64,000 bases of DNA from Clostridia bacterium (lineage in GTDB: Bacteria > Bacillota > Clostridia > Christensenellales > Aristaeellaceae), in the NCBI GenBank assembly GCA_017460395.1, contig JAFUBA010000154.1, forward strand, positions 1 to 64,000. Reading direction: 5' to 3'. Under the pieces are notes generated by a model that searched no databases, was not told the origin of the DNA, and saw only the letters and a list, made by a program, of their open reading frames with translations. Position 1 is the first letter of the stretch. Every line of letters starts with the position of its first letter. The position numbers were made by a program, and so were the translations under genes. This document shows, piece after piece, positions 44,292 to 52,550 of the stretch.

Positions 44292-44325
44292 CCGCCTGCT
44301 GGGATGCCCGTCATCCGGCAGGCGG
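44292..44325 (+). promoter_or_regulatory. Intercistronic hairpin between binding protein and permease genes
   Basis: CCGCCTGC (44292-44299) pairs with GCAGGCGG (44318-44325) with a nested GGATG/CATCC stem. A smaller CTGACG/CGTCAG hairpin (44270-44286) precedes it. Such structures commonly stabilise binding-protein mRNA or partly terminate, giving more binding protein than permease. Confidence 0.65.
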
Positions 44326-44372
44326 TTTCCTGTACCCCGGGTTTTGAATCTGTCATAAGGAGGGAACCAAAC

Positions 44373-45341
44373 TTGGCCAAAGAATACGTCAATCCTCAGC
44401 TGGCGCCCACCAATCGTCCGCCGCGTCCGGTCAACAAAAAGATGCGGCTCAAGGAAAGCGGCGGCGTGGCATCCTGGCTGATGCTCTCCCCCTCGCTTGT
44501 CTTCCTGTGCGTCTGCTCCATCTATCCCTTCATCTGGATCTTCCGCTACATCCTCTATAACTATGACGGCATTCCCAACCATACCCGCTTCACGGGCATG
44601 CGTAACATCACCACCATGCTCTCGGACGCCAAATTCTGGGGAAGCGTGGGCGTGACCTTTGAATATGCCCTCCTCAAGCTCATCTTCATCATTCCCCTGG
44701 CCCTGATCATGGCCGTGCTCCTCAACCAGAAGCTGAAGGGCTCCTCCTTCTTCCGCGGCGTCTTCTTCATGCCCACCGTCATCTCATCCTCCATCTCGGG
44801 CATGATCTTCACCTTCATCTTCGCCACCGGAAACGGCATCCTCAACGGAATCCTGAAGAGCATAGGCCTCATCAGCCAGCCGGTCGGCTGGCTCACGGAC
44901 ACATCCGTGGTCATGGCAGCGGTCATCATCATGTCGGTGTGGGCAGGCTTTGGTAACTACATGCTCTACTTTGTCACCGGCATGACATCCATCTCCGAGG
45001 ACGTGTACGAGTCCAGCCGCATCGACGGTGCCAACGGTGTGCAGACCTTCTTCCGCATCACCCTGCCGATGCTTGCTCCTGTCCTCAAGGTCGTTCTGAT
45101 GCTCGCCATCACCGGCGCCTTCAAGGACTATGAGGCCATCATGGTGCTCACCAACGGCGGCCCCGGCACCCGCACCAACGTCATGTTCCTCTACATCTAT
45201 AACCTGATCTTCGGCACCGGCTCCAACGCCACCCGCCAGATCGGTTATGGCGCGCTTCTGAGCCTGGTCGCAGCCGTGATCGTGGGCGCTGTCACCATCG
45301 TGTACAACCTGGTGGCAAAGAAGCTGGACGATGTCGTGTAA
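44373..45341 (+). CDS. Sugar ABC transporter permease (MalF type)
   Basis: 322 residues from a TTG at 44373, chosen because AAGGAGGG lies 8 bases upstream; no better start exists. Six membrane segments. The ATPase-contact loop EDVYESSRIDGANGVQTFFRITLPML holds the EAA signature (given here as SSRIDGANG). Pairs with the next gene. Confidence 0.93.
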   Translation: MAKEYVNPQLAPTNRPPRPVNKKMRLKESGGVASWLMLSPSLVFLCVCSIYPFIWIFRYILYNYDGIPNHTRFTGMRNITTMLSDAKFWGSVGVTFEYALLKLIFIIPLALIMAVLLNQKLKGSSFFRGVFFMPTVISSSISGMIFTFIFATGNGILNGILKSIGLISQPVGWLTDTSVVMAAVIIMSVWAGFGNYMLYFVTGMTSISEDVYESSRIDGANGVQTFFRITLPMLAPVLKVVLMLAITGAFKDYEAIMVLTNGGPGTRTNVMFLYIYNLIFGTGSNATRQIGYGALLSLVAAVIVGAVTIVYNLVAKKLDDVV

Positions 45342-45354
45342 GGAGGTGGAGTGT

Positions 45355-46227
45355 ATGGCAAAGAATAAAGCGCAGATCGTGTACTCCCCCAGGCAGAAGG
45401 CCATCCGCGGTCTTCTGTGGCTGTTCCTCGTGTTGTTTGCCCTTCTGGTCATTTTCCCGGTGCTCTACATCATCCTGGGTTCCTTCAAGCAGAACCAGGA
45501 GCTGCTTCTTGGCGGAAGCAACATCTTCCCCCAGAGCTGGATCGTGCAGAACTACGTGGATGCCTGGAACCAGGCAAACTTCGCGGTCTATACCAAGAAC
45601 TCCCTCCTGCTCTCCGTCGGCGTCATGGTCATCTCCCTCGTGGTCTCCTCCATGGCCGGCTATGTCTTCTCCAGAAAGACCTTTGCAGGGAAAGAGCTGA
45701 TCTACGGTATCTTCACGGCCTTCATGTTCATCAACGTGGGCTCCGTGTCCCTGCGCCCCCTGTATGAACTGGCCACCCAGATGAAGATCAACACAAGCCT
45801 CTGGCCCGTGGTGCTCTTCTCCGCCGGCGGTGGCCAGGCCACCTACATTTTCCTCTGCCGCGGGTATGTAAACTCCGTACCCAAGGAGCTGGACGAGGCT
45901 GCCCGCATTGACGGCTGCTCCTTCTTCCAGATCTACTACAGGATCATCATGCCGATGCTCAAGCCCGTGCTTGCCACCATCGCGATTCTGTCCTTCCGCC
46001 AGGGCTGGAACGAGTACATCATGCCCCGCGTCTTCACCATGACCAACGACAGCCTCCGGCCCCTGACCGTGGGCGTCAACATGCTCAAAAATGCCGGTGA
46101 CGGTGCCGCCGCATGGAACATCATGTTCGCCGGCGCCACCATCGCCATCATCCCGATCCTGATCGTCTTCATCTGCTTCAGCCGCTACTTCATGGGCGGT
46201 TTGACGGCAGGCGCCGTGAAGGGTTAA
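45355..46227 (+). CDS. Sugar ABC transporter permease (MalG type)
   Basis: 290 residues from ATG 45355 with AGGAGGT upstream. Six membrane segments, EAA loop LDEAARIDGCSFFQIY and the typical MalG C-terminus (FSRYFMGGLTAGAVKG). It starts 13 bases after its partner's stop. No ATP-binding gene follows, so a shared MsmK-like ATPase is expected elsewhere in the genome. Confidence 0.94.
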   Translation: MAKNKAQIVYSPRQKAIRGLLWLFLVLFALLVIFPVLYIILGSFKQNQELLLGGSNIFPQSWIVQNYVDAWNQANFAVYTKNSLLLSVGVMVISLVVSSMAGYVFSRKTFAGKELIYGIFTAFMFINVGSVSLRPLYELATQMKINTSLWPVVLFSAGGGQATYIFLCRGYVNSVPKELDEAARIDGCSFFQIYYRIIMPMLKPVLATIAILSFRQGWNEYIMPRVFTMTNDSLRPLTVGVNMLKNAGDGAAAWNIMFAGATIAIIPILIVFICFSRYFMGGLTAGAVKG

Positions 46228-46238
46228 AATCTTTGGGA

Positions 46239-46263
46239 CCTGCCCTGTGGCAGGCCCCTTTCT
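46239..46263 (+). terminator. Weak hairpin after the permease genes
   Basis: CCTGCC/GGCAGG with a four-base loop followed by CCCCTTTCT. The stem is short, so it may only reduce read-through into the next gene. Confidence 0.45.
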
Positions 46264-46304
46264 CATACCTGAGACGTGCGAGTTGAATGCAGACGGAGGA
46301 AACC

Positions 46305-47876
46305 ATGGCAAAGGATGTGCCGACCTACAAGCATCTGGGTCAGATCTACCCTGGAGATTATCTGGAGAACATCCCCTATGAGGAGTACCTGAAAGAGCAG
46401 CCTGTACAGGAAGGTCTGCAGATCTTTGATATCCGGGACTTTGGCGCCGTACCGGACGGTGAAACCCTGAACACAGAGGCATTGCGTGATTGCGCTGCAG
46501 CCTGCGGGAAAGCTGGCGGCGGCGTCATTCTGGTCTCCGGCGGCGACTTTGTGACGGGATCCTTCACGCTCCCCTCCCACTGCACCCTGCACATACAGAG
46601 AGGCAGCTCGCTTGTGGCCTCGAGGGATGTGCATGCGCTTCTGGGCGACCGCGAGGTGCGGGAGGACCCTGAATCCTCGGGTGGTGCTTTCATCGAGATC
46701 GCGGACGCGGAGGATGTGACCATCACCGGCGGCGGCACGATCTGCGGAAGAGGAGAATGGTTCGTCCATGAGCCCCGCATGCTGCCCGCCTTCTGGGAGG
46801 ACCATCTTCAGGACGTGGTGCTCCTTCCCCGCATGGACCAGGTGAAGGAGCTGAACACCCTCCCCGGCAGCATCCGGACCGCCTACCGCGACAGGATCCG
46901 ATACGCCGAGGACAAGTACGAGGAGGATCTGCCCGTGCTCCGGCGCCCGAGCTACATGGTCTGGTTCCATGGGTGCCGGAACGTGCGCGTCGAAAACATC
47001 TGCCTCAGGGATGCCATGTGCTGGACGCTGCACATGGAGTGCTGCGACGATGTCGTGATCCGGGATCTTGTGATCGACGACAACCGCCACGTGGCCAACA
47101 CGGACGGCATCGACCTGTCTGGCTGCCGGAAGGCTCTGGTGGAGCACTGCTTCATCTCCTGCGCAGATGACGGCATCTGCCTGAAAAATCCGGCCTCCAC
47201 CGGCCGCGCCACGGAGGATATTCAGATCCATGACTGCCGGGTATGCACGGTCATGAGTGCCTTCAAGATCGGCACGGCCACCGTGCATCCGATCCGGAAT
47301 GTCCGTGTCGAGCGCTGCTCTTTCTTCATGCCGGACCTGTATCCCGGGTCCGTGTGCGGCATCTCCATCGAGTCGTGCGACGGGTCGGAGGTGACGGATA
47401 TCCACCTGAAGGATATTTCCATGGACCACGTGCAGTGCCCCCTCTACATCATCCTGGACAGACGGAACGAGGCCGGGGACCCATACACCGACCTTCCGGG
47501 CGAGAACGCCTGGTGGGGCGGCAGTGTTTCCGGCATCACGCTGGAAGACATCCGCGCAGAGCACACGGATCTGCCCTGCATCATCACGGGCTTCATGGAC
47601 AGAAACCGCCAGGGCCGCACGCTCCGCCGCCTCCTCAGGAACATCTCCATCCGAGGCTTCCATGTCCATCAGGACGAGCGGCCCGCCATCGTGCAGGTCA
47701 TGGACGAAACGCCGGAGTTTCTCACCGGATACCCGGAATGCAACGCCCACGGCGATGTGCCGGCCAGCGGCATGTACCTGCGCCACGCAGAGGGGATCCA
47801 GCTGAGCGACATCCGCATTGTCACGCGCCCGGACGATGAGCGCGAGGTCATCATCTACGAGGACGTGACGGAATGA
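46305..47876 (+). CDS. GH28-like right-handed beta-helix protein
   Basis: 523 residues from ATG 46305 (ACGGAGGA upstream). The opening IFDIRDFGAVPDGETLNTEAL is the pectate-lyase/GH28 start. ANTDGIDLSGC and CADDGICLK match the catalytic NTDG and DD motifs of polygalacturonases. The family's later GHG and RIK motifs are not found: their places read SAFKIGT and GISIES. It may therefore be a GH28 branch with another substrate. No signal peptide, so it is intracellular and would act on what the upstream importer brings in. Confidence 0.72.
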   Translation: MAKDVPTYKHLGQIYPGDYLENIPYEEYLKEQPVQEGLQIFDIRDFGAVPDGETLNTEALRDCAAACGKAGGGVILVSGGDFVTGSFTLPSHCTLHIQRGSSLVASRDVHALLGDREVREDPESSGGAFIEIADAEDVTITGGGTICGRGEWFVHEPRMLPAFWEDHLQDVVLLPRMDQVKELNTLPGSIRTAYRDRIRYAEDKYEEDLPVLRRPSYMVWFHGCRNVRVENICLRDAMCWTLHMECCDDVVIRDLVIDDNRHVANTDGIDLSGCRKALVEHCFISCADDGICLKNPASTGRATEDIQIHDCRVCTVMSAFKIGTATVHPIRNVRVERCSFFMPDLYPGSVCGISIESCDGSEVTDIHLKDISMDHVQCPLYIILDRRNEAGDPYTDLPGENAWWGGSVSGITLEDIRAEHTDLPCIITGFMDRNRQGRTLRRLLRNISIRGFHVHQDERPAIVQVMDETPEFLTGYPECNAHGDVPASGMYLRHAEGIQLSDIRIVTRPDDEREVIIYEDVTE

Positions 47877-47904
47877 GCCGTGTCCAGTCCCTGAGGAGGA
47901 AAGT

Positions 47905-50367
47905 ATGACACACGATGAGATGGAGACCTGGCCGCTCAGCCGAAGCGGGTTTGTGACCTCGTTTCTGGTGAGCGGCCCCCGCGTGACAGATTTTGCGGGA
48001 TATGACGGGGCCACATCAGGGAACCAGCTGCTCATGGAGCCGCGCCTTCGAAGGGAGTTGCCCCGGCACGAGATGCCGCCCGAAAAGGACCTGACCAGGG
48101 CCTTCTGCTCGGGCGACACGAGCCGCCTCTCCCTCCCCTTCCACGTCCATATCGATCCAGGGGCCGTGTTCGTGGACCTGAGCGAGTTTTACTCCACCAT
48201 GAAGCGGGTGGATGCGGATGCTGTGACGTGGCTGTATGCCGAGACGGATCTGACCGTCCGCGCGACGGTCTGGTCCTGGAGCGCCTGCGATGTGTACCTT
48301 CGCGGGGCACACGCAGGCAGGATCGAAGATGCGGTCTACAAGCCCATCCAGCGGTGCGAGATGAGCTTCTCCCTCAAAAAGGGCGCCAATCCCGTGTACA
48401 TCACCCTCGAAAACCTTGGCGTCCGGGACACGCACATGAGCTTTGCCCTGCAGCTGATAGGCACGGGCGGCCTCGTGCGCTCGGCCCTGCCAAGCGCGCA
48501 CGACACCTCCCTCGTCCTGCCGTTCCTGAGGTTCCTTGAAGACACGCGCCTCGATGGCGGCCGCCTCCTCTTCCCAGGACCCGCGCCGGCAGGCGCAGAA
48601 TATACCTGTCTGCACCCCACACCGGACTATGAGCGCTCCCTCGTGCCGCCCGTATGGACCTCCTGCGAGCATCTGACCTCTCTGGAGCTTCCGCGCGGGG
48701 AGGCACTGATCTGTCTTCGCATCCAGCGCCCCGAGTACCCGGGGCTTCAGCGGACCTTCGAGCGCACGGAGGAGATCCGGGAGGCGTACGCCCCGCACCC
48801 GGATTCCATCGAGGAAAACCTCCGCGACATATACACACGCATCGCCGCCGTCTCCAGCCTCAACCGGGGCGAGTTTGGGTTCCCCGTCTCAAACATCCTG
48901 GCCCGGCTGCATCTGGGTGTGCATGATCCAAAGGACGAGGCGCGGCTGCTTGACATGCTGTCCCTCATAGAAGCCCGGGTTGACTGCGCAGACTTCATCC
49001 TCTCCGGCCTCCTTCGCCTGATGATGATCCGCCCCCTCACAGGCGCGCTGGGCGTAAGGGCCAAAGAGGTGATCCTCTCCTTCCGCTACTGGATGGACAT
49101 GGAGGGCATGGACGGCATGTGCTTCTGGAGCGAGAACCACTGCCTCATGTTCTACACCTGCGCCATGCTCGCAGGCAGGCTCTACCCGGAGGATCTGTTC
49201 CCGAGGGCCGGCATGAAGGGCGAAGCCCTTTCTGCCTGGGGACGCGGGAAGATCGAGGACTGGCTCTCGGACGTGGAGACATACGGGTACGAGGAGTTCC
49301 AGTCCACGGTCTACATGTGCGTGACGTTTGCGGCACTGCTCAACATCGTCGACTTTGGCGGGGAGGAGCTGTCCGAGCGGGCAGAAAAGCTGACCGACCT
49401 TCTCCTTCGCACCCTCGCCCTTCACACCTTCCGGGGCGGCATCATCTCGCCCCAGGGCCGGGTCTATCGAAGCGTGCTCTATCCCTTCCAGTCTGAGGCC
49501 ATGGCGCTCATGAACCTTGCCGACCCCACACAGCCCTGGAGCTATGGAGAGGGGTGGCTGGGCTTCCTCGCCTCCTCTTCCTACCGCGTGCCGGACGGGC
49601 TGAAGTCGCTGATGGATGCCCCCTGCGAAAAGACGTATCGCAGCGGAAACGCCCGCATCCACCTGTTAAAGACAGACGATTACTGTCTCACCTCCGTGGA
49701 GTCCCCCGCAGAGAGGCTCGTAAGATGGGAGAACGTGCCCCTTCAAGCGGAGGACACGAGGAGCCATCTCTACGTCAAATCCTTCAACGAGCGCTTTCAC
49801 GGCACCACCTTCTTCAGGCCAGGCACCTGGGGCTACCAGCAGCACCTGTGGACCGCGGCCCTCACATCCAGTGCGGTCCTCTTTGCCACCCACCCCGGTT
49901 CCACCTCCGAGCACGGGGACATGCGGCCCGGCTACTGGCACGGGAACGGCGTCATGCCGGCCCTTCACCAGTGGGGCAATGAGCTTCTCATGATCTACCG
50001 TCTTCCTGATACCCATCCCCTCCATTTTATCCACCTCTACGCCCCGGCCTTCCGCTTTGACGAGTATCTTCTGGAGCAGCACTGGCTCTTTGTGCGAAAG
50101 GGAAAGGGCCTGATCGCCTTCTGGTCCTCGGTTCCCATGGAGCCGTATGAGGGCGGTATGAACGCCGGGTGTGAGATACGGATGTACGGGGATGAGATAG
50201 CCTGCTGCGTGATCTGCGATACGCTTTCCCCAGGTGACACGCTGGAAGACTTCGCATCTGCCCTTCGAAAGAGTCCTCCATCTGCCACAAAAGATGGCGG
50301 GTGCATCACCTTCCATGGCCATGCCCTCACATGGGAGGACTTTTCGGACGACACGCAGTTTCTCTGA
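47905..50367 (+). CDS. Large unrecognised cytosolic protein, possibly an (alpha/alpha)6 plus beta-sandwich carbohydrate enzyme
   Basis: 820 residues, no signal peptide. Residues about 75-270 look like beta-sandwich. About 290-590 is helix-rich with FWSENHCLMFYTCAMLAG and YEEFQSTVYMCVTFAALLNI. The last 200 residues are beta-rich with SEHGDMRPGYWHGNGVMPA and FIHLYAPAFRFDEY. The order toroid-then-sandwich and the aromatic/His/Tyr-rich motifs recall polysaccharide lyases and related hydrolases, but I do not recognise the family. It lies 28 bases after the GH28-like gene with a GGAGG site, which supports a role in breaking down the same imported sugar. Confidence 0.6.
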   Translation: MTHDEMETWPLSRSGFVTSFLVSGPRVTDFAGYDGATSGNQLLMEPRLRRELPRHEMPPEKDLTRAFCSGDTSRLSLPFHVHIDPGAVFVDLSEFYSTMKRVDADAVTWLYAETDLTVRATVWSWSACDVYLRGAHAGRIEDAVYKPIQRCEMSFSLKKGANPVYITLENLGVRDTHMSFALQLIGTGGLVRSALPSAHDTSLVLPFLRFLEDTRLDGGRLLFPGPAPAGAEYTCLHPTPDYERSLVPPVWTSCEHLTSLELPRGEALICLRIQRPEYPGLQRTFERTEEIREAYAPHPDSIEENLRDIYTRIAAVSSLNRGEFGFPVSNILARLHLGVHDPKDEARLLDMLSLIEARVDCADFILSGLLRLMMIRPLTGALGVRAKEVILSFRYWMDMEGMDGMCFWSENHCLMFYTCAMLAGRLYPEDLFPRAGMKGEALSAWGRGKIEDWLSDVETYGYEEFQSTVYMCVTFAALLNIVDFGGEELSERAEKLTDLLLRTLALHTFRGGIISPQGRVYRSVLYPFQSEAMALMNLADPTQPWSYGEGWLGFLASSSYRVPDGLKSLMDAPCEKTYRSGNARIHLLKTDDYCLTSVESPAERLVRWENVPLQAEDTRSHLYVKSFNERFHGTTFFRPGTWGYQQHLWTAALTSSAVLFATHPGSTSEHGDMRPGYWHGNGVMPALHQWGNELLMIYRLPDTHPLHFIHLYAPAFRFDEYLLEQHWLFVRKGKGLIAFWSSVPMEPYEGGMNAGCEIRMYGDEIACCVICDTLSPGDTLEDFASALRKSPPSATKDGGCITFHGHALTWEDFSDDTQFL

Positions 50368-50381
50368 AAAAGCTCTTTACC

Positions 50382-50406
50382 GCCCCGGCCCTGCCGGGGC
50401 TTTTTT
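50382..50406 (+). terminator. Terminator of the sugar-use operon
   Basis: GCCCCGGC (50382-50389) pairs with GCCGGGGC (50393-50400), followed by six T. A second small hairpin GCTGCC/GGCAGC lies at about 50446-50461. Confidence 0.92.
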
Positions 50407-50503
50407 CCCCTTCACTTCCTCGCATTTCGTGGTAAAATACGGCGGCTGCCCTGCGGCAGCTGAACACTGATTGCTCTGCAAAATAGAAAGAGATGGATTT
50501 TTT

Positions 50504-51802
50504 ATGCCAATGCTTCTGTCCGTTGCCTTTGCTCTGCTGGCCGGACTGCTGATGACGCGTCTATTTAAGCTCCTGCACCTGCACCTTCCGGACGTCACGG
50601 CCTTTCTCATCGCCGGCGTCTGCGTGGGCCCATATGTGATCGGCCGCCTCGGAATTCCGGGTCTTGGTTTTTCAACCATGGAGGATGCGGAGCGTGTCTC
50701 CGTCCTCTCCAATGCAGCCCTTGGCTTTATCGCCTTTGACATCGGAAACGAGTTCCGCTTAAGCCAGCTCAAACAGACCGGCAAGGTGGCCACGGTGATC
50801 GGCATCTTCCAGGCCGTGGCTGCGACGCTTCTGGTGGACGCGGCCCTCATCGCCCTGCACTTTATCCTCGGTCCTGACGTCCTGCCGCTGCCGGCGGCCA
50901 TCACCCTGGGTGCCATCGCCAGCGCCACAGCCCCGGCCGCGACCCTGATGGTGGTTCGCCAGTACAAGGCCAAGGGCCCCTTGACGGACCTGCTGCTCCC
51001 GATCGTGGCCCTGGATGACGCCGTGGGCCTCGTGCTCTTTGCCGTGTCCTTCGGGATCGCCCAGGCCATGGACGGCGGTGCCCTCAATGTGATCAGCATC
51101 ATCGTCAACCCGCTCCTTGAGATCATCTGCTCCCTCCTGCTCGGGTCCCTCATGGGCTATCTCATGACGCAGCTGGAAAAGCTCTTTTATTCCAACTCCA
51201 ACCGTCTTTCCATGACGATCGGGTTCGTCCTCATGACCATCGCCCTCTCGTCTATGGAGTTTACGCTCGGTCCCGTGAAGATCGGCTTCTCCTCCCTCCT
51301 TGTGTGCATGATGCTCGGCACCATCTTCTGCAACATGAGCGATTTCTCCGATGACATCATGAAGCGCTCCGAAAAATGGACCGCGCCTCTCTATGCCGTG
51401 TTCTTTGTGCTCTCAGGCGCGGAGCTGGACCTTGGCGTGTTTAAGTACCCGTCCATCATCCTGGTCGGCGTTGTCTACATTCTCGTGAGGTGCCTCGGCA
51501 AATACTACGGCGCCCACTTCTCGGCCGTGGTCATGGGCTGCAGCGAGAATGTGCGCAAATATCTTGGTATCACCCTCTTCCCGCAGGCCGGCGTGGCCCT
51601 CGGCATGGTCCTGAGCGCCCAGGCCCTCGGCGCCTCCCTGGGCGGTCTGATTCGAAACATCATCCTCTTCTCTGTCCTGATTTATGAGCTCTTCGGACCC
51701 ATGCTCACCAAGATGGCCCTTCAGAAGGCAGGCGAGATTGCGCCCGTGGCCCCTGAAAAGCAGAGCCGCGACCGTTTTGCCCAGGTGGAAAAGCACAGAT
51801 AA
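50504..51802 (+). CDS. CPA2-family cation:proton antiporter
   Basis: 432 residues from ATG 50504; a TTG at 50471 is possible but the signal fits the ATG. Twelve or so membrane segments with family motifs VTAFLIAGVCVGPYVIG, AIASATAPAATLM and VALDDAVGLVLF, the last holding the ion-coupling Asp pair region. The central segment (about 215-240) is a cytosolic loop. No C-terminal TrkA_N domain is present, unlike Kef systems. It probably exchanges Na+ or K+ for H+. Confidence 0.88.
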   Translation: MPMLLSVAFALLAGLLMTRLFKLLHLHLPDVTAFLIAGVCVGPYVIGRLGIPGLGFSTMEDAERVSVLSNAALGFIAFDIGNEFRLSQLKQTGKVATVIGIFQAVAATLLVDAALIALHFILGPDVLPLPAAITLGAIASATAPAATLMVVRQYKAKGPLTDLLLPIVALDDAVGLVLFAVSFGIAQAMDGGALNVISIIVNPLLEIICSLLLGSLMGYLMTQLEKLFYSNSNRLSMTIGFVLMTIALSSMEFTLGPVKIGFSSLLVCMMLGTIFCNMSDFSDDIMKRSEKWTAPLYAVFFVLSGAELDLGVFKYPSIILVGVVYILVRCLGKYYGAHFSAVVMGCSENVRKYLGITLFPQAGVALGMVLSAQALGASLGGLIRNIILFSVLIYELFGPMLTKMALQKAGEIAPVAPEKQSRDRFAQVEKHR

Positions 51803-51869
51803 GATCCCCTTCCCCGCCTTTCTTCCCGGGATTTGCGAATAGAAAATCTCAGCCCCCTGAAAAAGGCGG

Positions 51870-51898
51870 TTTACAAACCTTTTCTGATTTGTTACAAT
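51870..51898 (+). promoter_or_regulatory. Promoter of rpsO
   Basis: TTTACA (51870-51875), a 17-base spacer and TACAAT (51893-51898), about 115 bases before the start. The leader contains a small CCCC/GGGG hairpin near 51982-51996, just upstream of the ribosome site. Confidence 0.75.
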
Positions 51899-52014
51899 CG
51901 TCCGCGGATTTTGAACCGTGGGCACGGGCTGCCGATCACTCCGACGGCGTACTGTGCTGACGGCGATTGATTCTATTATGACCCCGTTTTCAGGGGAATA
52001 TGGAGGAATTACCC

Positions 52015-52269
52015 ATGACCAAGTCCGAGATCATCAAGGAATATGCCCAGCATGAGGGCGACACCGGTTCTCCCGAGGTGCAGATTGCACTTCTGACCTA
52101 CCGGATCAACCACCTCAACGAGCATCTGAAGAACAACAAGAACGACCACCACTCCAACCGTGGTCTGCTTCTGATGGTCGGCCGCCGCCGCGGCATGCTG
52201 GAGTACCTGAAGAAGACCGACATCGAGCGCTATCGTGCCCTGATCGCCCGCCTGAACCTGAGAAAGTAA
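52015..52269 (+). CDS. rpsO: Ribosomal protein uS15
   Basis: 84 residues from ATG 52015 with TGGAGGA upstream. It matches S15 over its length ([46 protein letters not shown]). It binds 16S rRNA helix 22 early in small-subunit assembly. Gene order rpsO-pnp is conserved in many bacteria. Confidence 0.98.
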   Translation: MTKSEIIKEYAQHEGDTGSPEVQIALLTYRINHLNEHLKNNKNDHHSNRGLLLMVGRRRGMLEYLKKTDIERYRALIARLNLRK

Positions 52270-52352
52270 GGAAAGGCGCCCCGGGGTTGATTGGCGTCGC
52301 ATGTTCTGTGCAAGGTTCTTGCCTTCAGGAACACCGATGGATGATCAACGAT

Positions 52353-52391
52353 GCCGCCGGGGCCATTCAGCTGATCCCGGCGGCTTTCCTT
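52353..52391 (+). terminator. Hairpin between rpsO and pnp
   Basis: GCCGCCGGG (52353-52361) pairs with CCCGGCGGC (52376-52384), followed by TTTCCTT. It is likely a partial terminator, as is usual between rpsO and pnp. Confidence 0.7.
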
Positions 52392-52518
52392 GTGCCCTCC
52401 CGGCGGATGTTATCAATTGGAAATCCCACAAGTGAGGGGGTTTTCACATGATAACACCCGCATCAGGGCTCCTCACTTTCCGGCCTCACCGGAAAGACTT
52501 CTCAAACTATTGGATTTG

Positions 52519-52537
52519 GGTCCCGATAGACGGGACC
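52519..52537 (+). promoter_or_regulatory. pnp leader hairpin beside the ribosome site
   Basis: GGTCCCG (52519-52525) pairs with CGGGACC (52531-52537) and ends four bases before AGGAGG. A second stem CTTTCCGG/CCGGAAAG lies about 30 bases upstream (52479-52499 region). In other bacteria pnp is autoregulated through such leader stems; here this is inferred. Confidence 0.5.
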
Positions 52538-52550
52538 ATCAGGAGGAACT

